The notes: generated from the letters alone by a model not told the origin. A stretch of DNA of 64,000 bases from Sphingomonadales bacterium EhC05 (GCA_001650955.1 LXYP01000006.1:105242-169241), one strand, 5' to 3'. Shown: positions 42,892 to 52,549, counted from the first letter of the stretch. A program made the numbers and translations.

Positions 42892-43560
42892 ATGCCCCAC
42901 ATTGATCAACCATCCGAGCTTCTGCGCAACATCAAGTTGAAGATGGACAAGGCCGCGTCTTTGGCCCGCAGAGATGATGATATCCATCTGATCGCCATCT
43001 CCAAAACGCGGGAGGTCGAAGAGATCAGGCCGTTGTTGCAGGCCGGGCATCGCATATTTGGTGAAAACCGCGTGCAAGAGGCCGAGTCCAAATGGCCTGA
43101 CCTGCGGACCGAATTTCGAGACGTGAAGCTCCATATGGTCGGCCAGTTGCAATCGAATAAGGCAGCTCAAGCCGTCCGGCTTTTTGATGCGATTCATTCG
43201 CTCGACCGCGTTTCGCTGGTTAAAGCCCTTGCAAAAGAGATGAAGCAGCAGGGTCGCTATATTCCCTGTTTCCTCCAGGTGAATATCGGTGAGGAATCCC
43301 AAAAAGGCGGTTGTGAGATTGGGAATATTGCTGACCTATTGGAAAAATCCAAGGCGAGTGGCATTCCCGTTGCGGGATTGATGTGTGTTCCGCCGACAGG
43401 CGTCAGCCCAACGCCCTATTTCGCCTTGCTGTCCCAGCTTGCCAAAACCCACGGTCTGCGGGAATTGAGTATGGGCATGTCTGGTGATTTTGAAACAGCG
43501 ATAAAATTGGGCGCAACCCATGTCCGGGTCGGCACCGCTCTATTCGGCGCGCGCGACTGA
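42892..43560 (+). CDS. YggS family pyridoxal phosphate-binding protein (PLPBP)
   Basis: A 222-residue PLP homeostasis protein. The PLP-binding Lys is in LIAISKTREVEEI (about residue 36). Other marks are GENRVQEAESKW, HMVGQLQSNKAAQAVRLFDAIHSLD, QVNIGEESQKGG and the phosphate-binding LSMGMSGDFETAIKLGATHVRVGTALFG. The family buffers PLP and affects amino and keto acid pools. ATG at 42892 follows AAAAGAGAA. Its stop is 2 bp from the stop of the antiporter gene. Confidence 0.93.
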   Translation: MPHIDQPSELLRNIKLKMDKAASLARRDDDIHLIAISKTREVEEIRPLLQAGHRIFGENRVQEAESKWPDLRTEFRDVKLHMVGQLQSNKAAQAVRLFDAIHSLDRVSLVKALAKEMKQQGRYIPCFLQVNIGEESQKGGCEIGNIADLLEKSKASGIPVAGLMCVPPTGVSPTPYFALLSQLAKTHGLRELSMGMSGDFETAIKLGATHVRVGTALFGARD

Positions 43561-43562
43561 TT

Positions 43563-45413
43563 TCATTCCGCCCGAGATTCGCCATTTCGTTCAATATCGC
43601 GGGCGACTCGGTCCGCCTTGCGTTCTTCGGGCGTATCGGCGGCAACAAAGCTGATGATGATATCACCTTCCTCAATCGCCGGGCGCGCGTCCGTAGCAAA
43701 AAACAGCAATCTTCGGTCGGTTTTGAACACTGCTAGCGGCTCTTCATTTTCATCAAGATTGTTACGATAGTCCTGATCGGTAAACACTTCGGTGATGTTG
43801 GTCTTGCTGAACCTCCAGCCGTCGCGCTCGCGGTCAAGCAAGGACGCAAATTCGGCGCCGGATTCGAACAGCAAGCGCCCATGACCAACCCGGCTCTTGC
43901 TTTGGCTGTCATTGGCCAAGCGGCTGATCTGCTCATAACCCATTTCCGGTCCCAAGTCGGCGGTTATCAGCTGATTGTGGCTGTCATTGTCGGTGGCCGC
44001 GATGAGGTGCTGGAACTCACCCAAATCGATATTGTCATTATGCGCTTCGTCCAGAATATCGCCTTGATGGATGTTCAGGCCTTCTTTATGTGCCCGCCGA
44101 AGCGCGAATTTGCTATCATCGGTAATCATCACTTCAATATCGAGCGACTTTAATGTCTTGCCGAGCGCAATAGACCATCTGTTGGCGCCTGCGATCAGCA
44201 CACCTTCCCCCTTGCCCTCCGCAATGCCCAATCGTTCAGCGACCCATGCGGCGGAAAAGCCATGCGCAAAAATCGTGGCGATCACGACCGCGAAGCTTAG
44301 CGGTACCAGGGCTTCCGCCCCGGGCAGGCCATAATCAACCAGCCGGATCGCGAACAGGCCGGTGATCGCAACCGCAACGATACCGCGGGGCGCAATCCAG
44401 GCAATGAACAGTCGTTCTCGCCAGGGGACCGAACTGAACAACAATGCGACAAGCACGGAGACGGGGCGGACGAAAAAGAGCAACAACAAGAGGAAAATGA
44501 TAAACTGCGGACGGAACTGCTGCACCGTTTCCCAATCCAATGTCGCAGACAGAATGATGAAAACGCCCGAAATCAATATGACCGAGAGATCTTCCTTGAA
44601 GCGATAGAGCGCCTGACTCGAATAGATCTGACGATTGGCCATGACCACACCCATGACTGTGACGGTGATCAGGCCTGTTTCATGTTTGATCAAGTCGGCC
44701 AGAACAAAGCCTGCGATTACCGTGACGAGCAGAAACGGAGCCTTCAGATATTCCGGCACATGGCCGCGTGGAAAAAGCCAGGTGACAGCGAAACCCAAGG
44801 CTGCGCCAAGCAAAGCAGCGACAAAGCTAGCGGCGAGGACATCCATGCTGATCACGGCGATATTCGCATCTGGTCCTTCATAGGTGATATAGGCGTAGAT
44901 GCCGACCGCGAGCAAAGCGCCGATCGGATCGTTAACGATGGCTTCCCATTTCAGGATATTGCGGACGCGTGCAGGAACCCGCAATGTCCGCAACATCGGG
45001 CCAATAACCGTAGGGCCCGTCACAATCATGATTCCGCCCAGCAGCGCGGAAATCTCCCAGGACAGACCGGCACCAAAATGGGCCGCTGCGGTTCCTAGAG
45101 CCCAGGCAATCGGACCAGCGATGAAGACCATCATGGTCACTGCCCCGCCCGCTTGCCGCAACTCGCGGAAATTGAGGCTCAATCCGCCTTCAAATAATAT
45201 GACCGCGACAGCGAGCTTGATAATCGGTTCCTGGAGGGCGCCAAAATCGCGCTCGGGGTCAACCAGTCCCAATATCGGGCCCGCGATGATGCCGACGATC
45301 AGCATCAGGGCAATGGCGGGGCGACCGGTTCGCCACGCGACCCATTGTGCGCCAATCCCGAGCAGCCCGATCAGCGCAATTTTCACCATCAAAGAATCAA
45401 TAATCATAACCAA
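43563..45413 (-). CDS. CPA1-type Na+/H+ antiporter with C-terminal TrkA-N-like domain
   Basis: A 616-residue membrane protein. About 12 transmembrane helices (residues 5-400) carry the sodium/hydrogen exchanger pattern, with ILFEGGLSLNFRELR, VTGPTVIGPMLRTLRVP and the NDPIGALLAVG motif with acidic ion-binding residues. A cytoplasmic Rossmann-like domain follows (EGVLIAGANRWSIALGKTL...VMITDDSKFALRRA), and a TrkA-C-type tail. The usual GxGxxG loop reads GANRWS, so nucleotide binding may be altered. It expels Na+ or K+ in exchange for protons; the ion is not certain. Alternative start codons within 10 residues exist. Confidence 0.9.
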   Translation of the reverse strand: MVMIIDSLMVKIALIGLLGIGAQWVAWRTGRPAIALMLIVGIIAGPILGLVDPERDFGALQEPIIKLAVAVILFEGGLSLNFRELRQAGGAVTMMVFIAGPIAWALGTAAAHFGAGLSWEISALLGGIMIVTGPTVIGPMLRTLRVPARVRNILKWEAIVNDPIGALLAVGIYAYITYEGPDANIAVISMDVLAASFVAALLGAALGFAVTWLFPRGHVPEYLKAPFLLVTVIAGFVLADLIKHETGLITVTVMGVVMANRQIYSSQALYRFKEDLSVILISGVFIILSATLDWETVQQFRPQFIIFLLLLLFFVRPVSVLVALLFSSVPWRERLFIAWIAPRGIVAVAITGLFAIRLVDYGLPGAEALVPLSFAVVIATIFAHGFSAAWVAERLGIAEGKGEGVLIAGANRWSIALGKTLKSLDIEVMITDDSKFALRRAHKEGLNIHQGDILDEAHNDNIDLGEFQHLIAATDNDSHNQLITADLGPEMGYEQISRLANDSQSKSRVGHGRLLFESGAEFASLLDRERDGWRFSKTNITEVFTDQDYRNNLDENEEPLAVFKTDRRLLFFATDARPAIEEGDIIISFVAADTPEERKADRVARDIERNGESRAE

Positions 45414-45513
45414 TGGTCCCTGCCGTGTTTTCCAAGCCTATGCAAAAAATGATCCGTAGATAGTGGAGATTTTCCTATGCCAGAAAATCAATGGTCAGAG
45501 AATATCAGGTACG

Positions 45514-46233
45514 TCAACAGATGTCCGGCAGATGAAGTTGCAGGCTCGATTCGGAATCGGCTTTCTGCGGCGCAAATGGCAGGTCGAAAGAGACCGCTTT
45601 TGTTGTCAGGCCGATAATTGCCGAAGCAGGATATCCGGCACAGGCTTCTATCGCGGGATCACTGGCCGGCATGCCTCCGGTCAGGGCACCAAAAGCTGGC
45701 ATGATCAAATGCTGGGGTCCTTTGACGAAGCAGCGCCGCGAGACATTTCTGCCACGAATCGGAACGCGAATCTTGGGGTGATAATGACCTGATATTTCCG
45801 GCAACTCGCTCGCGATTGTCGCCTGGTGCCGCAAAGCCAATCCGTCGCCGATCCATTCTTCCATTACATTGCCTCCCCATAGGCCCACAACATCTCGATC
45901 ATGATTGCCGCTGATCCAGCACCAGCGCGTGGCAGCGGTCAGCTTTTGTAGCAATTTGGCAGCCTCTGGTTCCAGCCGCGCTTCACCTTCATCGTCATGA
46001 TAATTATCGCCCAGACAGAATATCGTTTTCGCACCAGTCTGACCGATCAGTTCGGCCAGTTCATCCAATGTCGCCCGGCTATCATAAGGAGGAAGCATCT
46101 GGCCTTGCCGCGCATAGAAGCTCGCTTTCTCGAGATGCAGATCGGCGACCAGAAGAGCTTCGTGTCTCGGCCAGTACAGCGCTGCAGGCGCGACAATATC
46201 AAACAGGTGATTGGCGAACGAAAGGGGAACCAT
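45514..46233 (-). CDS. pdeM: ligase-associated DNA damage response endonuclease PdeM
   Basis: A 239-residue calcineurin-like metallophosphatase. Metal-binding motifs in order are DLHLEK, GDNYHDD, GNHDRD and GHYHPK. PdeM belongs to a set with an Lhr-like helicase, an ATP-dependent DNA ligase and an MBL exonuclease; the helicase is 3.7 kb away at 49983 and the other two are not in the window. The first codons overlap an exact LexA-box pattern. Divergent from trhO by 81 bp. Confidence 0.88.
   Translation of the reverse strand: MVPLSFANHLFDIVAPAALYWPRHEALLVADLHLEKASFYARQGQMLPPYDSRATLDELAELIGQTGAKTIFCLGDNYHDDEGEARLEPEAAKLLQKLTAATRWCWISGNHDRDVVGLWGGNVMEEWIGDGLALRHQATIASELPEISGHYHPKIRVPIRGRNVSRRCFVKGPQHLIMPAFGALTGGMPASDPAIEACAGYPASAIIGLTTKAVSFDLPFAPQKADSESSLQLHLPDIC
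46216..46230. promoter_or_regulatory. LexA-box-like sequence at the pdeM start
   Basis: GAAC-GAAAGGG-GAAC on the plus strand, GTTC-N7-GTTC on the minus strand, inside codons 2-6 of pdeM. The match to the alphaproteobacterial operator is exact, but about two chance matches are expected in 64 kb. Confidence 0.4.
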
Positions 46234-46314
46234 TTGGCTGCTATGGGATGTTGCTCCTCTGGGTGCAAGCGACAGGGTTGGAATTTTTTCTGCCGCACGC
46301 CTATATGCACAATC

Positions 46315-47253
46315 ATGACTGACCTTCCCTCACCTTATAAAGTTGCCGCGCTCTATCATTTTGCCGTGGTTGATGATCCCGCCACCCTGCGCCCGCAAAT
46401 TCTCGAGCAATGCGAGTCGCTGGGCTTGAAGGGGACAGTGCTGCTCGCGGCGGAAGGGATTAACGGAACCATTGCCGGCGCGCCCGCCGATATTGACGTG
46501 GCAATTGCTTATCTGAGCGCGTTGCCGCAGTTTTCCGGTCTCGAAGTTAAATATTCCGCTGCCAGCGACATGCCCTTCTTGCGGATGAAAGTCCGGTTGA
46601 AAAAGGAAATTGTGACCATGGGTGTGGAGGGCATTGATGCGGCCCGGGCCAAAGGCGCTTATGTAGACCCGCAAGACTGGAATGCGCTGATCAGCGATCC
46701 GGACACGATCGTGATTGATACGCGCAATGCCTATGAAGTGGCGATCGGAAGTTTTGAAGGCGCGATCAATCCGAACACCCAGTCCTTCCGGGATTTTCCC
46801 CATTGGTTTGACGAATTTTCGAAACAATTGGACAGCGCGCCCGACAAGCCACCCAAGATTGCGATGTTCTGTACCGGCGGGATCCGATGCGAAAAGGCGA
46901 CCGCCTATGTCAAAGCGCAGGGCTTTGGAGATGTGCACCATCTCAAGGGTGGCATCTTGAAATATCTCGAGAATGTGCCCGAAGATGCAAGCCAATGGCA
47001 GGGTGACTGTTTCCTCTTTGATCAACGTGTTGCCGTCGGCCATGGTCTGAAGCAAAGCGATTATGATCAGTGCCACGCCTGCCGGATGCCGCTCAATGCG
47101 CAAGATCGCGCATCGCCAGATTATGTGCCGGGTGAGGCCTGTCCGCATTGCGTCCACGACCGGACGGATGAGCAGCGCGAACGCTATCGTGAGCGCCAGC
47201 GGCAAGTCGACAAGGCCGCCGCAGAAGGCCGGCAGCATCTCGGGACCGAATGA
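46315..47253 (+). CDS. trhO: tRNA uridine(34) hydroxylase TrhO (rhodanese-like)
   Basis: A 312-residue member of the YceA/TrhO family, which uses O2 to hydroxylate U34 of certain tRNAs. An N-terminal acylphosphatase-like domain (YHFAVVDDP...[16 protein letters not shown]) precedes the rhodanese domain with catalytic Cys186 in [11 protein letters not shown], then [11 protein letters not shown], and a cysteine-rich tail ([18 protein letters not shown]). The ATG is at 46315; length is normal. It overlaps the GST gene by 4 bp. Confidence 0.93.
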   Translation: MTDLPSPYKVAALYHFAVVDDPATLRPQILEQCESLGLKGTVLLAAEGINGTIAGAPADIDVAIAYLSALPQFSGLEVKYSAASDMPFLRMKVRLKKEIVTMGVEGIDAARAKGAYVDPQDWNALISDPDTIVIDTRNAYEVAIGSFEGAINPNTQSFRDFPHWFDEFSKQLDSAPDKPPKIAMFCTGGIRCEKATAYVKAQGFGDVHHLKGGILKYLENVPEDASQWQGDCFLFDQRVAVGHGLKQSDYDQCHACRMPLNAQDRASPDYVPGEACPHCVHDRTDEQRERYRERQRQVDKAAAEGRQHLGTE

Positions 47254-47900
47254 CCCAGTTGCCGATTCTGTACAGTTTTCGGCGCTGCCCTTATGCGATG
47301 CGCGCCCGCATGGCCCTATTGGTCAGCGCATGCCCGGTCGCTCTGCGTGAAGTGATATTGCGAGACAAGCCGGCAGACATGATAGCCGTCTCTCCCAAAG
47401 CGACGGTTCCGGTTCTGCTGCTCGCGGATGGCCAGGTGATCGACGAAAGTCTGGCCATCATGCACTGGGCTCTCGAACAGAATGATCCGGACAATTGGCT
47501 GGCGCGAGACGAGGACCAGTCGGCACTCATCACCGAGGCAGATGATGAGTTCAAATTTCATCTCGACCGTTATAAATATCCCAATCGATATGCGGATGTG
47601 GATCCCCTCGAGCATCGCGCTGCGGCCTTGGTCTTTCTCAAGCGGATGGAAAAGCGCATAGCTAGGTCGGGCCAGCTATTTGGCGCGCAATCTGGTTTGG
47701 CCGACCATGCAATTTTCCCCTTCATCCGCCAATTTGCCAACCATGACCGCGAGTGGTTTGATGCCCTGCCGCTGCGCGGTCTCCAAAAATGGCTGGCAGA
47801 TCATCTATCCTCGTCCCTGTTCCAAATGACGATGACAAAATATCCGCAATGGCAGAGTGGCGATCAGGAGCCGGTTTTCGGAGCGGAAATGCCGACCTGA
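47250..47900 (+). CDS. glutathione S-transferase family protein
   Basis: A 216-residue protein with a thioredoxin-like N-terminal domain, [15 protein letters not shown] (CPYA active site region), [26 protein letters not shown] (the cis-Pro and GSH-binding Glu-Ser), then a helical C-terminal domain. The CPxx pattern resembles glutaredoxin-2-like or omega-type GSTs, so thiol-reductase activity is possible. ATGA overlap with trhO. Convergent with the retropepsin-like gene. Confidence 0.88.
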   Translation: MTQLPILYSFRRCPYAMRARMALLVSACPVALREVILRDKPADMIAVSPKATVPVLLLADGQVIDESLAIMHWALEQNDPDNWLARDEDQSALITEADDEFKFHLDRYKYPNRYADVDPLEHRAAALVFLKRMEKRIARSGQLFGAQSGLADHAIFPFIRQFANHDREWFDALPLRGLQKWLADHLSSSLFQMTMTKYPQWQSGDQEPVFGAEMPT

Positions 47901-47916
47901 CCGGCCTGCAACAATC

Positions 47917-48891
47917 TCAGGAATCGATGCGGCTGTTTCTCGGGCGGACATAATGCTGACGGGCATTTTTGGGGGTGACGAAATGAATGGTCCGCTTCGG
48001 GAAATCGATCGCCACCTGGTCGAATTTCCGTAAAATATCCATTCCCAGCAGCAATGTCGGCTTCTTATCCATGCCCAGACGTTTAAATGGTGGTGCATCG
48101 GCAAAGGCAACCGACAGGCTGGCAAAGCGCGCTTTGCCGATCCGAAAATCCCTTGCCCGGCCAAATTCGACACCGAGTGTGTCGCCGGTGACGGCGATGA
48201 GCATATTGTCTTCGCCCAGTTCTTTCGCCCGTTTCAACAAACGCCGCTGCAAAACGGGATTGGCGATCGAGATTTGTGCACCGGTATCGACGATCACATT
48301 CACTTTGACGCCGGAAATTGTGGCGTCGGTGAAGATAAGTTGACCAGATCTGCGCTTTGCCACGACGACGATTTCCCGGTCCGAGCTTCGCGGACGGCTC
48401 TGGCTGGCATCCTCGATGGTAATCTCATTGGCGAAGAAATCGAACAATATGCGTTGGTCCTGCAGGCCATCCAGACCCAATATCCCATCTGCTCCGATAT
48501 GCCGCGCGGACAAGACGGGCGAGATCAGGCCGCCATAGCTTTTCTGACCTAAAGTCAGACTCGGGACATAGACCATGTCAACGACGCTATTGCCGGCGAT
48601 GCTTACCAGCTCGGCTGGCTCTTCATCTTCCAGCTCCAGGCGATCGGCAAGTTTGCGCGAGACGACCGTCCGTTCGGCTCCGGTATCAATCACAAATGAG
48701 AAGGGGCCTTTGCCTTCGATGCTGACGTCGACGGTCATCCGCTGCGTATGGTCTTCTTCGATCGCAACAATTTCGCCTTCTGGCCGGGTTAGAGAACCTG
48801 GTGCAATCGGTTGGCCGACGGGAACAGGATATGCCATGGCGAGCGCGGATGCCAATATGGCCGATGTCGCTGCAGTCAATAGAGTTGGCAT
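47917..48891 (-). CDS. retropepsin-like aspartic protease, exported (copy 1)
   Basis: A 324-residue exported protein with a signal-like N-terminus (TAATSAILASALAMAYPVPV) and two retropepsin half-folds in one chain. The catalytic motifs are FVIDTGAERTVVSRKLAD (about residue 65) and VIVDTGAQISIANPVLQRR (about 201), each DTGA, followed by LLGMDILRKFDQVAIDFPKRTIHFV near the end. A single polypeptide with two DTG motifs can fold as its own dimer. The next gene upstream is a paralogue. The substrate is unknown; both probably act in the periplasm or outer membrane. Confidence 0.85.
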   Translation of the reverse strand: MPTLLTAATSAILASALAMAYPVPVGQPIAPGSLTRPEGEIVAIEEDHTQRMTVDVSIEGKGPFSFVIDTGAERTVVSRKLADRLELEDEEPAELVSIAGNSVVDMVYVPSLTLGQKSYGGLISPVLSARHIGADGILGLDGLQDQRILFDFFANEITIEDASQSRPRSSDREIVVVAKRRSGQLIFTDATISGVKVNVIVDTGAQISIANPVLQRRLLKRAKELGEDNMLIAVTGDTLGVEFGRARDFRIGKARFASLSVAFADAPPFKRLGMDKKPTLLLGMDILRKFDQVAIDFPKRTIHFVTPKNARQHYVRPRNSRIDS

Positions 48892-48993
48892 TTGCTATCC
48901 CCAAATTTCATTCCATGATTCACCCTAATTGTCTGCCGGTCGACCGCCAGCATCATTGGTCAAACCATCAAAAATGTTCGACGAAAGCCATAT

Positions 48994-49944
48994 TCAGGCC
49001 CCTTTGGGCAATAGAAAATAGATTTTGCGATTGGCGAAATCAATCGCGACACGGTCAAATTTCCGCAGCGCATCCATCCCCAGGAACAGGGCGGGTTTCT
49101 TGTCCAGCCCTAGAGCTTTGAACGGCGCAATATCCGCAAAGGCAATGGGGATCACGCCGAAGCGCGCACGTCCGATAAGAAGCTCTTTGGCGATGCCATA
49201 GTCGGCCGGTACGGAGCGACCCGTGACATCAACAAGATCAATCTGTGTCATCGCCGAAGACCGTAGCCGCAGCCGCCTTTGCAGCGCCTTGTTGCCGATC
49301 GAGAGTTCACCGCCGGTGTCGATGATGACATTGGTCTTGATCCCTGCAATCGTCGCATTGGTGAAGATCAGCTGCCCGGACCGCCGCCGTGCGGTGACAA
49401 CAATCTCCCGGCGAGAGCGACTTTTCAGCTTTTCCTGCGTATCTTCCACAGCGATATTGCGACCGATAAAATCGAACAGGATTCGCTGGCCTTGCAGACT
49501 GTCGAGACCCAAAACGCCATCTGCGCCGATGTTTGAAGACCGGAAGGTCGGGGATACCAGCCCGTCATAGCTGCGCTGCCCGACCGTGATGCTCGGTACA
49601 TATACGGTCTGCACCACCGTGCTGCCAGCCAGTGCGACAATATTCACTTCGTCTTCGAGTTCGAGCGCCAGACTTCCTGCAATTTCCTTGGACAATATGG
49701 TGCGCTGCGAGGCGGTATCGATGATAAATTCATAGGGACCGCCATCTTGAATATTCACCGCAACTGTCATCCGTGCGAGCGCGTCCTGCGCTATCGCAAT
49801 CTTCTCGGAGCTTGGATTGATGAACTCATCGGGCAGCGTATCCGCGATAATTGCTTCGGTCTCGGGTTCAACCGGAATGGCTGCCGCCAGCTGGGCGGCA
49901 AATAATGGGGCAAATATCGGCATCAAGGCAGAGGATAGGGTCAT
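48994..49944 (-). CDS. retropepsin-like aspartic protease, exported (copy 2)
   Basis: A 316-residue paralogue of the gene at 47917, sharing the layout and the closing motif LFLGMDALRKFDRVAIDFANRKIYFL. The first catalytic motif is FIIDTASQRTIL, where Gly is replaced by Ala, and the second is VIIDTGGELSI. The signal-like N-terminus contains FAPLFAAQLAAAIP. The two genes are 102 bp apart on the same strand, pointing to a tandem duplication followed by divergence. Whether the DTA form is active is an open question. Confidence 0.83.
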   Translation of the reverse strand: MTLSSALMPIFAPLFAAQLAAAIPVEPETEAIIADTLPDEFINPSSEKIAIAQDALARMTVAVNIQDGGPYEFIIDTASQRTILSKEIAGSLALELEDEVNIVALAGSTVVQTVYVPSITVGQRSYDGLVSPTFRSSNIGADGVLGLDSLQGQRILFDFIGRNIAVEDTQEKLKSRSRREIVVTARRRSGQLIFTNATIAGIKTNVIIDTGGELSIGNKALQRRLRLRSSAMTQIDLVDVTGRSVPADYGIAKELLIGRARFGVIPIAFADIAPFKALGLDKKPALFLGMDALRKFDRVAIDFANRKIYFLLPKGA

Positions 49945-49982
49945 TGAACAGTTAGATAGGCCATTTTCGGAAAACTACCAAA

Positions 49983-52499
49983 TTATATGCGATTAATCGA
50001 AGCGTCGCCTTCGATTTTCATCGCTTCGTTGATCAGCGATTCTGCTTCGATCAGAAGCGCATCGTCGGTGGCGCCCTGGGCCACATGTTCGCGCCCAATC
50101 ATCACGAGGACCGGCACGGCCAGCGGACTGACCCGGTCGAGATCGACATGTACCATCGATTCGATCGCGCGATCGAGCAATCCACCAAGCCGCTCGACAT
50201 CGGTCATTTTGCTCCGCGCGTCGGCCCAGGCCGCCTGCATCAGCAGATGATCGGGCTCATATTTGCGCAACACGTCAAAAATCAGATCGGTGGAAAAAGT
50301 CACCTGTTTGCCGGTCTTGCGCTTGCCGGGATGTTGGCGTTCGACCAGTCCGCTGATCACCGCCACTTCACGAAAGGCGCGTTTGAGCAGGTGCGATCCT
50401 TCGACCCAGTCGAAAAATTCATCCTTGAGAATATCGGCGCTGAACAGGGCTGCCGGACGAGTCACGGGATCGACGCTATAACAGGCCAGGCAATAATCAT
50501 TGGCGACAAATCCGATGGGCTTCAGCCCCTGAGTCTCCATTCGCCTGGTCAGCAACATGCCCAGCGACTGATGGGCGTTCCAACCTTCGAAGCTGTAAAT
50601 CACCATATAATGGAGCTTTTCATGCGGAAAGGTTTCAACCAACAATTGCCCAGGCTCCGGCATGACCGAGCGATAATCCTGAATCTCGAGCCATTCGCGA
50701 ACATCGTCGGGGAAACGGGCCCAGCCGGCCCGGTCGGTCAGAAAGGCCCGAACCCTGTCGGACAGATGCGTGGTGAGCGGCATTCGCGCACCCATATAGC
50801 TCGGGATCATGGCGGCTTTTTTGGAAGCGCGCACGATCACGTCACTGCTATCCATCTTGATCAGTTCCAGGCTCATGCCGGCAAAGAAAAAAGTGTCGCC
50901 AAGGGACAGCATGGCGGCAAAACCTTCCTCAACCTTGCCCAGCGCGCGGCCGTTTTTGAACCGGACCGTCATCATCGCGGCATCGACGATGATTCCGGCA
51001 TTGAGGCGATGTTGCCCCGCAAATTTGGGATGAGTCAGGCTCCACTTGCCATCGGCATCGCGGCGCAGACGCTTGAACTTGTCATAGGCTTTCAGGGCAT
51101 AGCCGCCGTCCTGCGTGAAATTCAGAACTCGCTCAAATTGCTCCTCGGTCAACGCGCTATAGGGCAGGGATGAGCGGATCTCATCGAGCAGATCATCTTC
51201 CTGAAACGGGGCCGCGCAGGCACAGCTCATCACATGCTGGGCGAGGACGTCCAGGCCCCCGGCTCGAAACGGTTCGCCGTCCCGCTTGCCTTGATTCACC
51301 GCGTCGAGCGCGGCCTGAGCTTCAAGATATTCAAACCGGTTGCCAGGGACGAGCAGCGCCTTGGACGAGACATCAAGCTGATGGTTGGCGCGGCCAATCC
51401 GCTGGAGCAATCGCGAGGAGCCTTTGGGCGCGCCCATCTGGATGACACAATCGATGTCGCCCCAGTCGACACCAAGATCAAGCGACGCCGTACAGACAAG
51501 CGCCCGCATTTTGCCTGACGCCATGGCGCTTTCCACCTTGCGCCGGGCCTCCTTGGACAGGCTGCCATGATGAATGCCAATGGGCAGCGTCTCTTCGTTG
51601 ATATCCCAAAGCTTCTGGAACGTATATTCTGCCAGAAAGCGGGTGTTGCAAAAGACCAGGGTCATCCGGTTGGATTTGACCTGCTCCATCACTTGCGGGA
51701 TGGCATAGGTGCCCGCATGGCCTGCCCAAGGGACCCGGACCGGATCTCCATCGGGTGTTTGCGGCAGCATGATTGACAAGTCGGCTGGCGCGCCTTCGGC
51801 CCCGAGCACGTGGGTCACGGCGTTGATATCCCCATAAGGCGCTAGCCAGGCACGAAAATCATCGGGTTCGGCAACCGTCGCGGACAGGGCAACGCGCTGC
51901 AGTCCAGGCGCTATTTTCTGCAACCGGGCCAAGGAGAGCGCGAGCAGATCGCCGCGCTTGCCGGTGGCAAAAGCATGGACCTCGTCAATCACGACGCGCT
52001 TCAAATTGGCGAACAGTGTGAAACTATCTTCCTGGCTGAGCAGCAGATTGAGCGACTCAGGCGTGGTCAGCAGGATATGTGGTGGCTTGACCCGTTGGCG
52101 CGCCTTGCGACTGGCCAGGGTGTCGCCGCTGCGGGTTTCGACCGTGATCGGGAGGTCCATGTCTGCAATCGGGGTGAGCAGGTTGCGCTGGACATCGACG
52201 GCAAGCGCCTTGAGCGGGGAAATATAGAGCGTGTGGAGGTTGCCGTCTTGGCGCCGTCCATTCTGCGCTAGGTGAAGGGCCGATTGTGCCAAGCGAGATG
52301 CTTCGCCAGGCTCGGCACCAACGGACTTGCCACTTCCTTGTTCAATCAGATCGATCAGGGTCGGTAAAAATCCCGCCAGCGTCTTGCCTGCGCCGGTCGG
52401 TGCCGTCAGCAAGGCATGACGGCCGGCGTGCGCTGCTTCGAGCATTTCGAGCTGATGTTGTCGAACCGACCAGCCGCGCGAGGCGAACCAGTCGTTCAA
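49983..52499 (-). CDS. ligase-associated DNA damage response DEXH-box helicase (Lhr-like)
   Basis: An 838-residue superfamily 2 helicase of the Lhr type. Motif I is APTGAGKTLAGFLP (about residues 34-47), Ia YISPLKALAVDVQRNLL, II IDEVHAF (DEVH), III SATVAEPDD, and VI RIGRANHQLD. A winged-helix and a C-terminal domain follow. It acts with PdeM, a DNA ligase and an exonuclease in a repair system; only PdeM is in this window. Length fits the family. The MBL-hydrolase gene lies 142 bp upstream with a perfect 8-bp hairpin in between. Confidence 0.93.
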   Translation of the reverse strand: MNDWFASRGWSVRQHQLEMLEAAHAGRHALLTAPTGAGKTLAGFLPTLIDLIEQGSGKSVGAEPGEASRLAQSALHLAQNGRRQDGNLHTLYISPLKALAVDVQRNLLTPIADMDLPITVETRSGDTLASRKARQRVKPPHILLTTPESLNLLLSQEDSFTLFANLKRVVIDEVHAFATGKRGDLLALSLARLQKIAPGLQRVALSATVAEPDDFRAWLAPYGDINAVTHVLGAEGAPADLSIMLPQTPDGDPVRVPWAGHAGTYAIPQVMEQVKSNRMTLVFCNTRFLAEYTFQKLWDINEETLPIGIHHGSLSKEARRKVESAMASGKMRALVCTASLDLGVDWGDIDCVIQMGAPKGSSRLLQRIGRANHQLDVSSKALLVPGNRFEYLEAQAALDAVNQGKRDGEPFRAGGLDVLAQHVMSCACAAPFQEDDLLDEIRSSLPYSALTEEQFERVLNFTQDGGYALKAYDKFKRLRRDADGKWSLTHPKFAGQHRLNAGIIVDAAMMTVRFKNGRALGKVEEGFAAMLSLGDTFFFAGMSLELIKMDSSDVIVRASKKAAMIPSYMGARMPLTTHLSDRVRAFLTDRAGWARFPDDVREWLEIQDYRSVMPEPGQLLVETFPHEKLHYMVIYSFEGWNAHQSLGMLLTRRMETQGLKPIGFVANDYCLACYSVDPVTRPAALFSADILKDEFFDWVEGSHLLKRAFREVAVISGLVERQHPGKRKTGKQVTFSTDLIFDVLRKYEPDHLLMQAAWADARSKMTDVERLGGLLDRAIESMVHVDLDRVSPLAVPVLVMIGREHVAQGATDDALLIEAESLINEAMKIEGDASINRI

Positions 52500-52529
52500 G
52501 GCTGAAGGAAGGCTGTGGGCGATCAGCGT

Positions 52530-52549
52530 GCTCCTGCGGCGGCAGGAGC
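52530..52549. repeat. perfect stem-loop upstream of the Lhr-like helicase gene
   Basis: GCTCCTGC-GGCG-GCAGGAGC, an 8-bp perfect stem with a 4-nt loop, 31 nt before the helicase start. No T-run follows on either strand. It could be a repeated extragenic palindrome or an RNA element. Confidence 0.5.

Noticed and set aside
42808..43302. Upstream extension of the thiE-like frame to 341 residues
   Set aside because: The extra part is antisense to the well-supported PLP-binding protein gene and shows no family similarity; the ATG at 42807 fits the ThiE/TenI start.
50085..51173. Long plus-strand open frame opposite the Lhr-like helicase gene
   Set aside because: The helicase motifs on the minus strand are decisive, and the plus-strand product is Gln/His/Gly-rich without domains.
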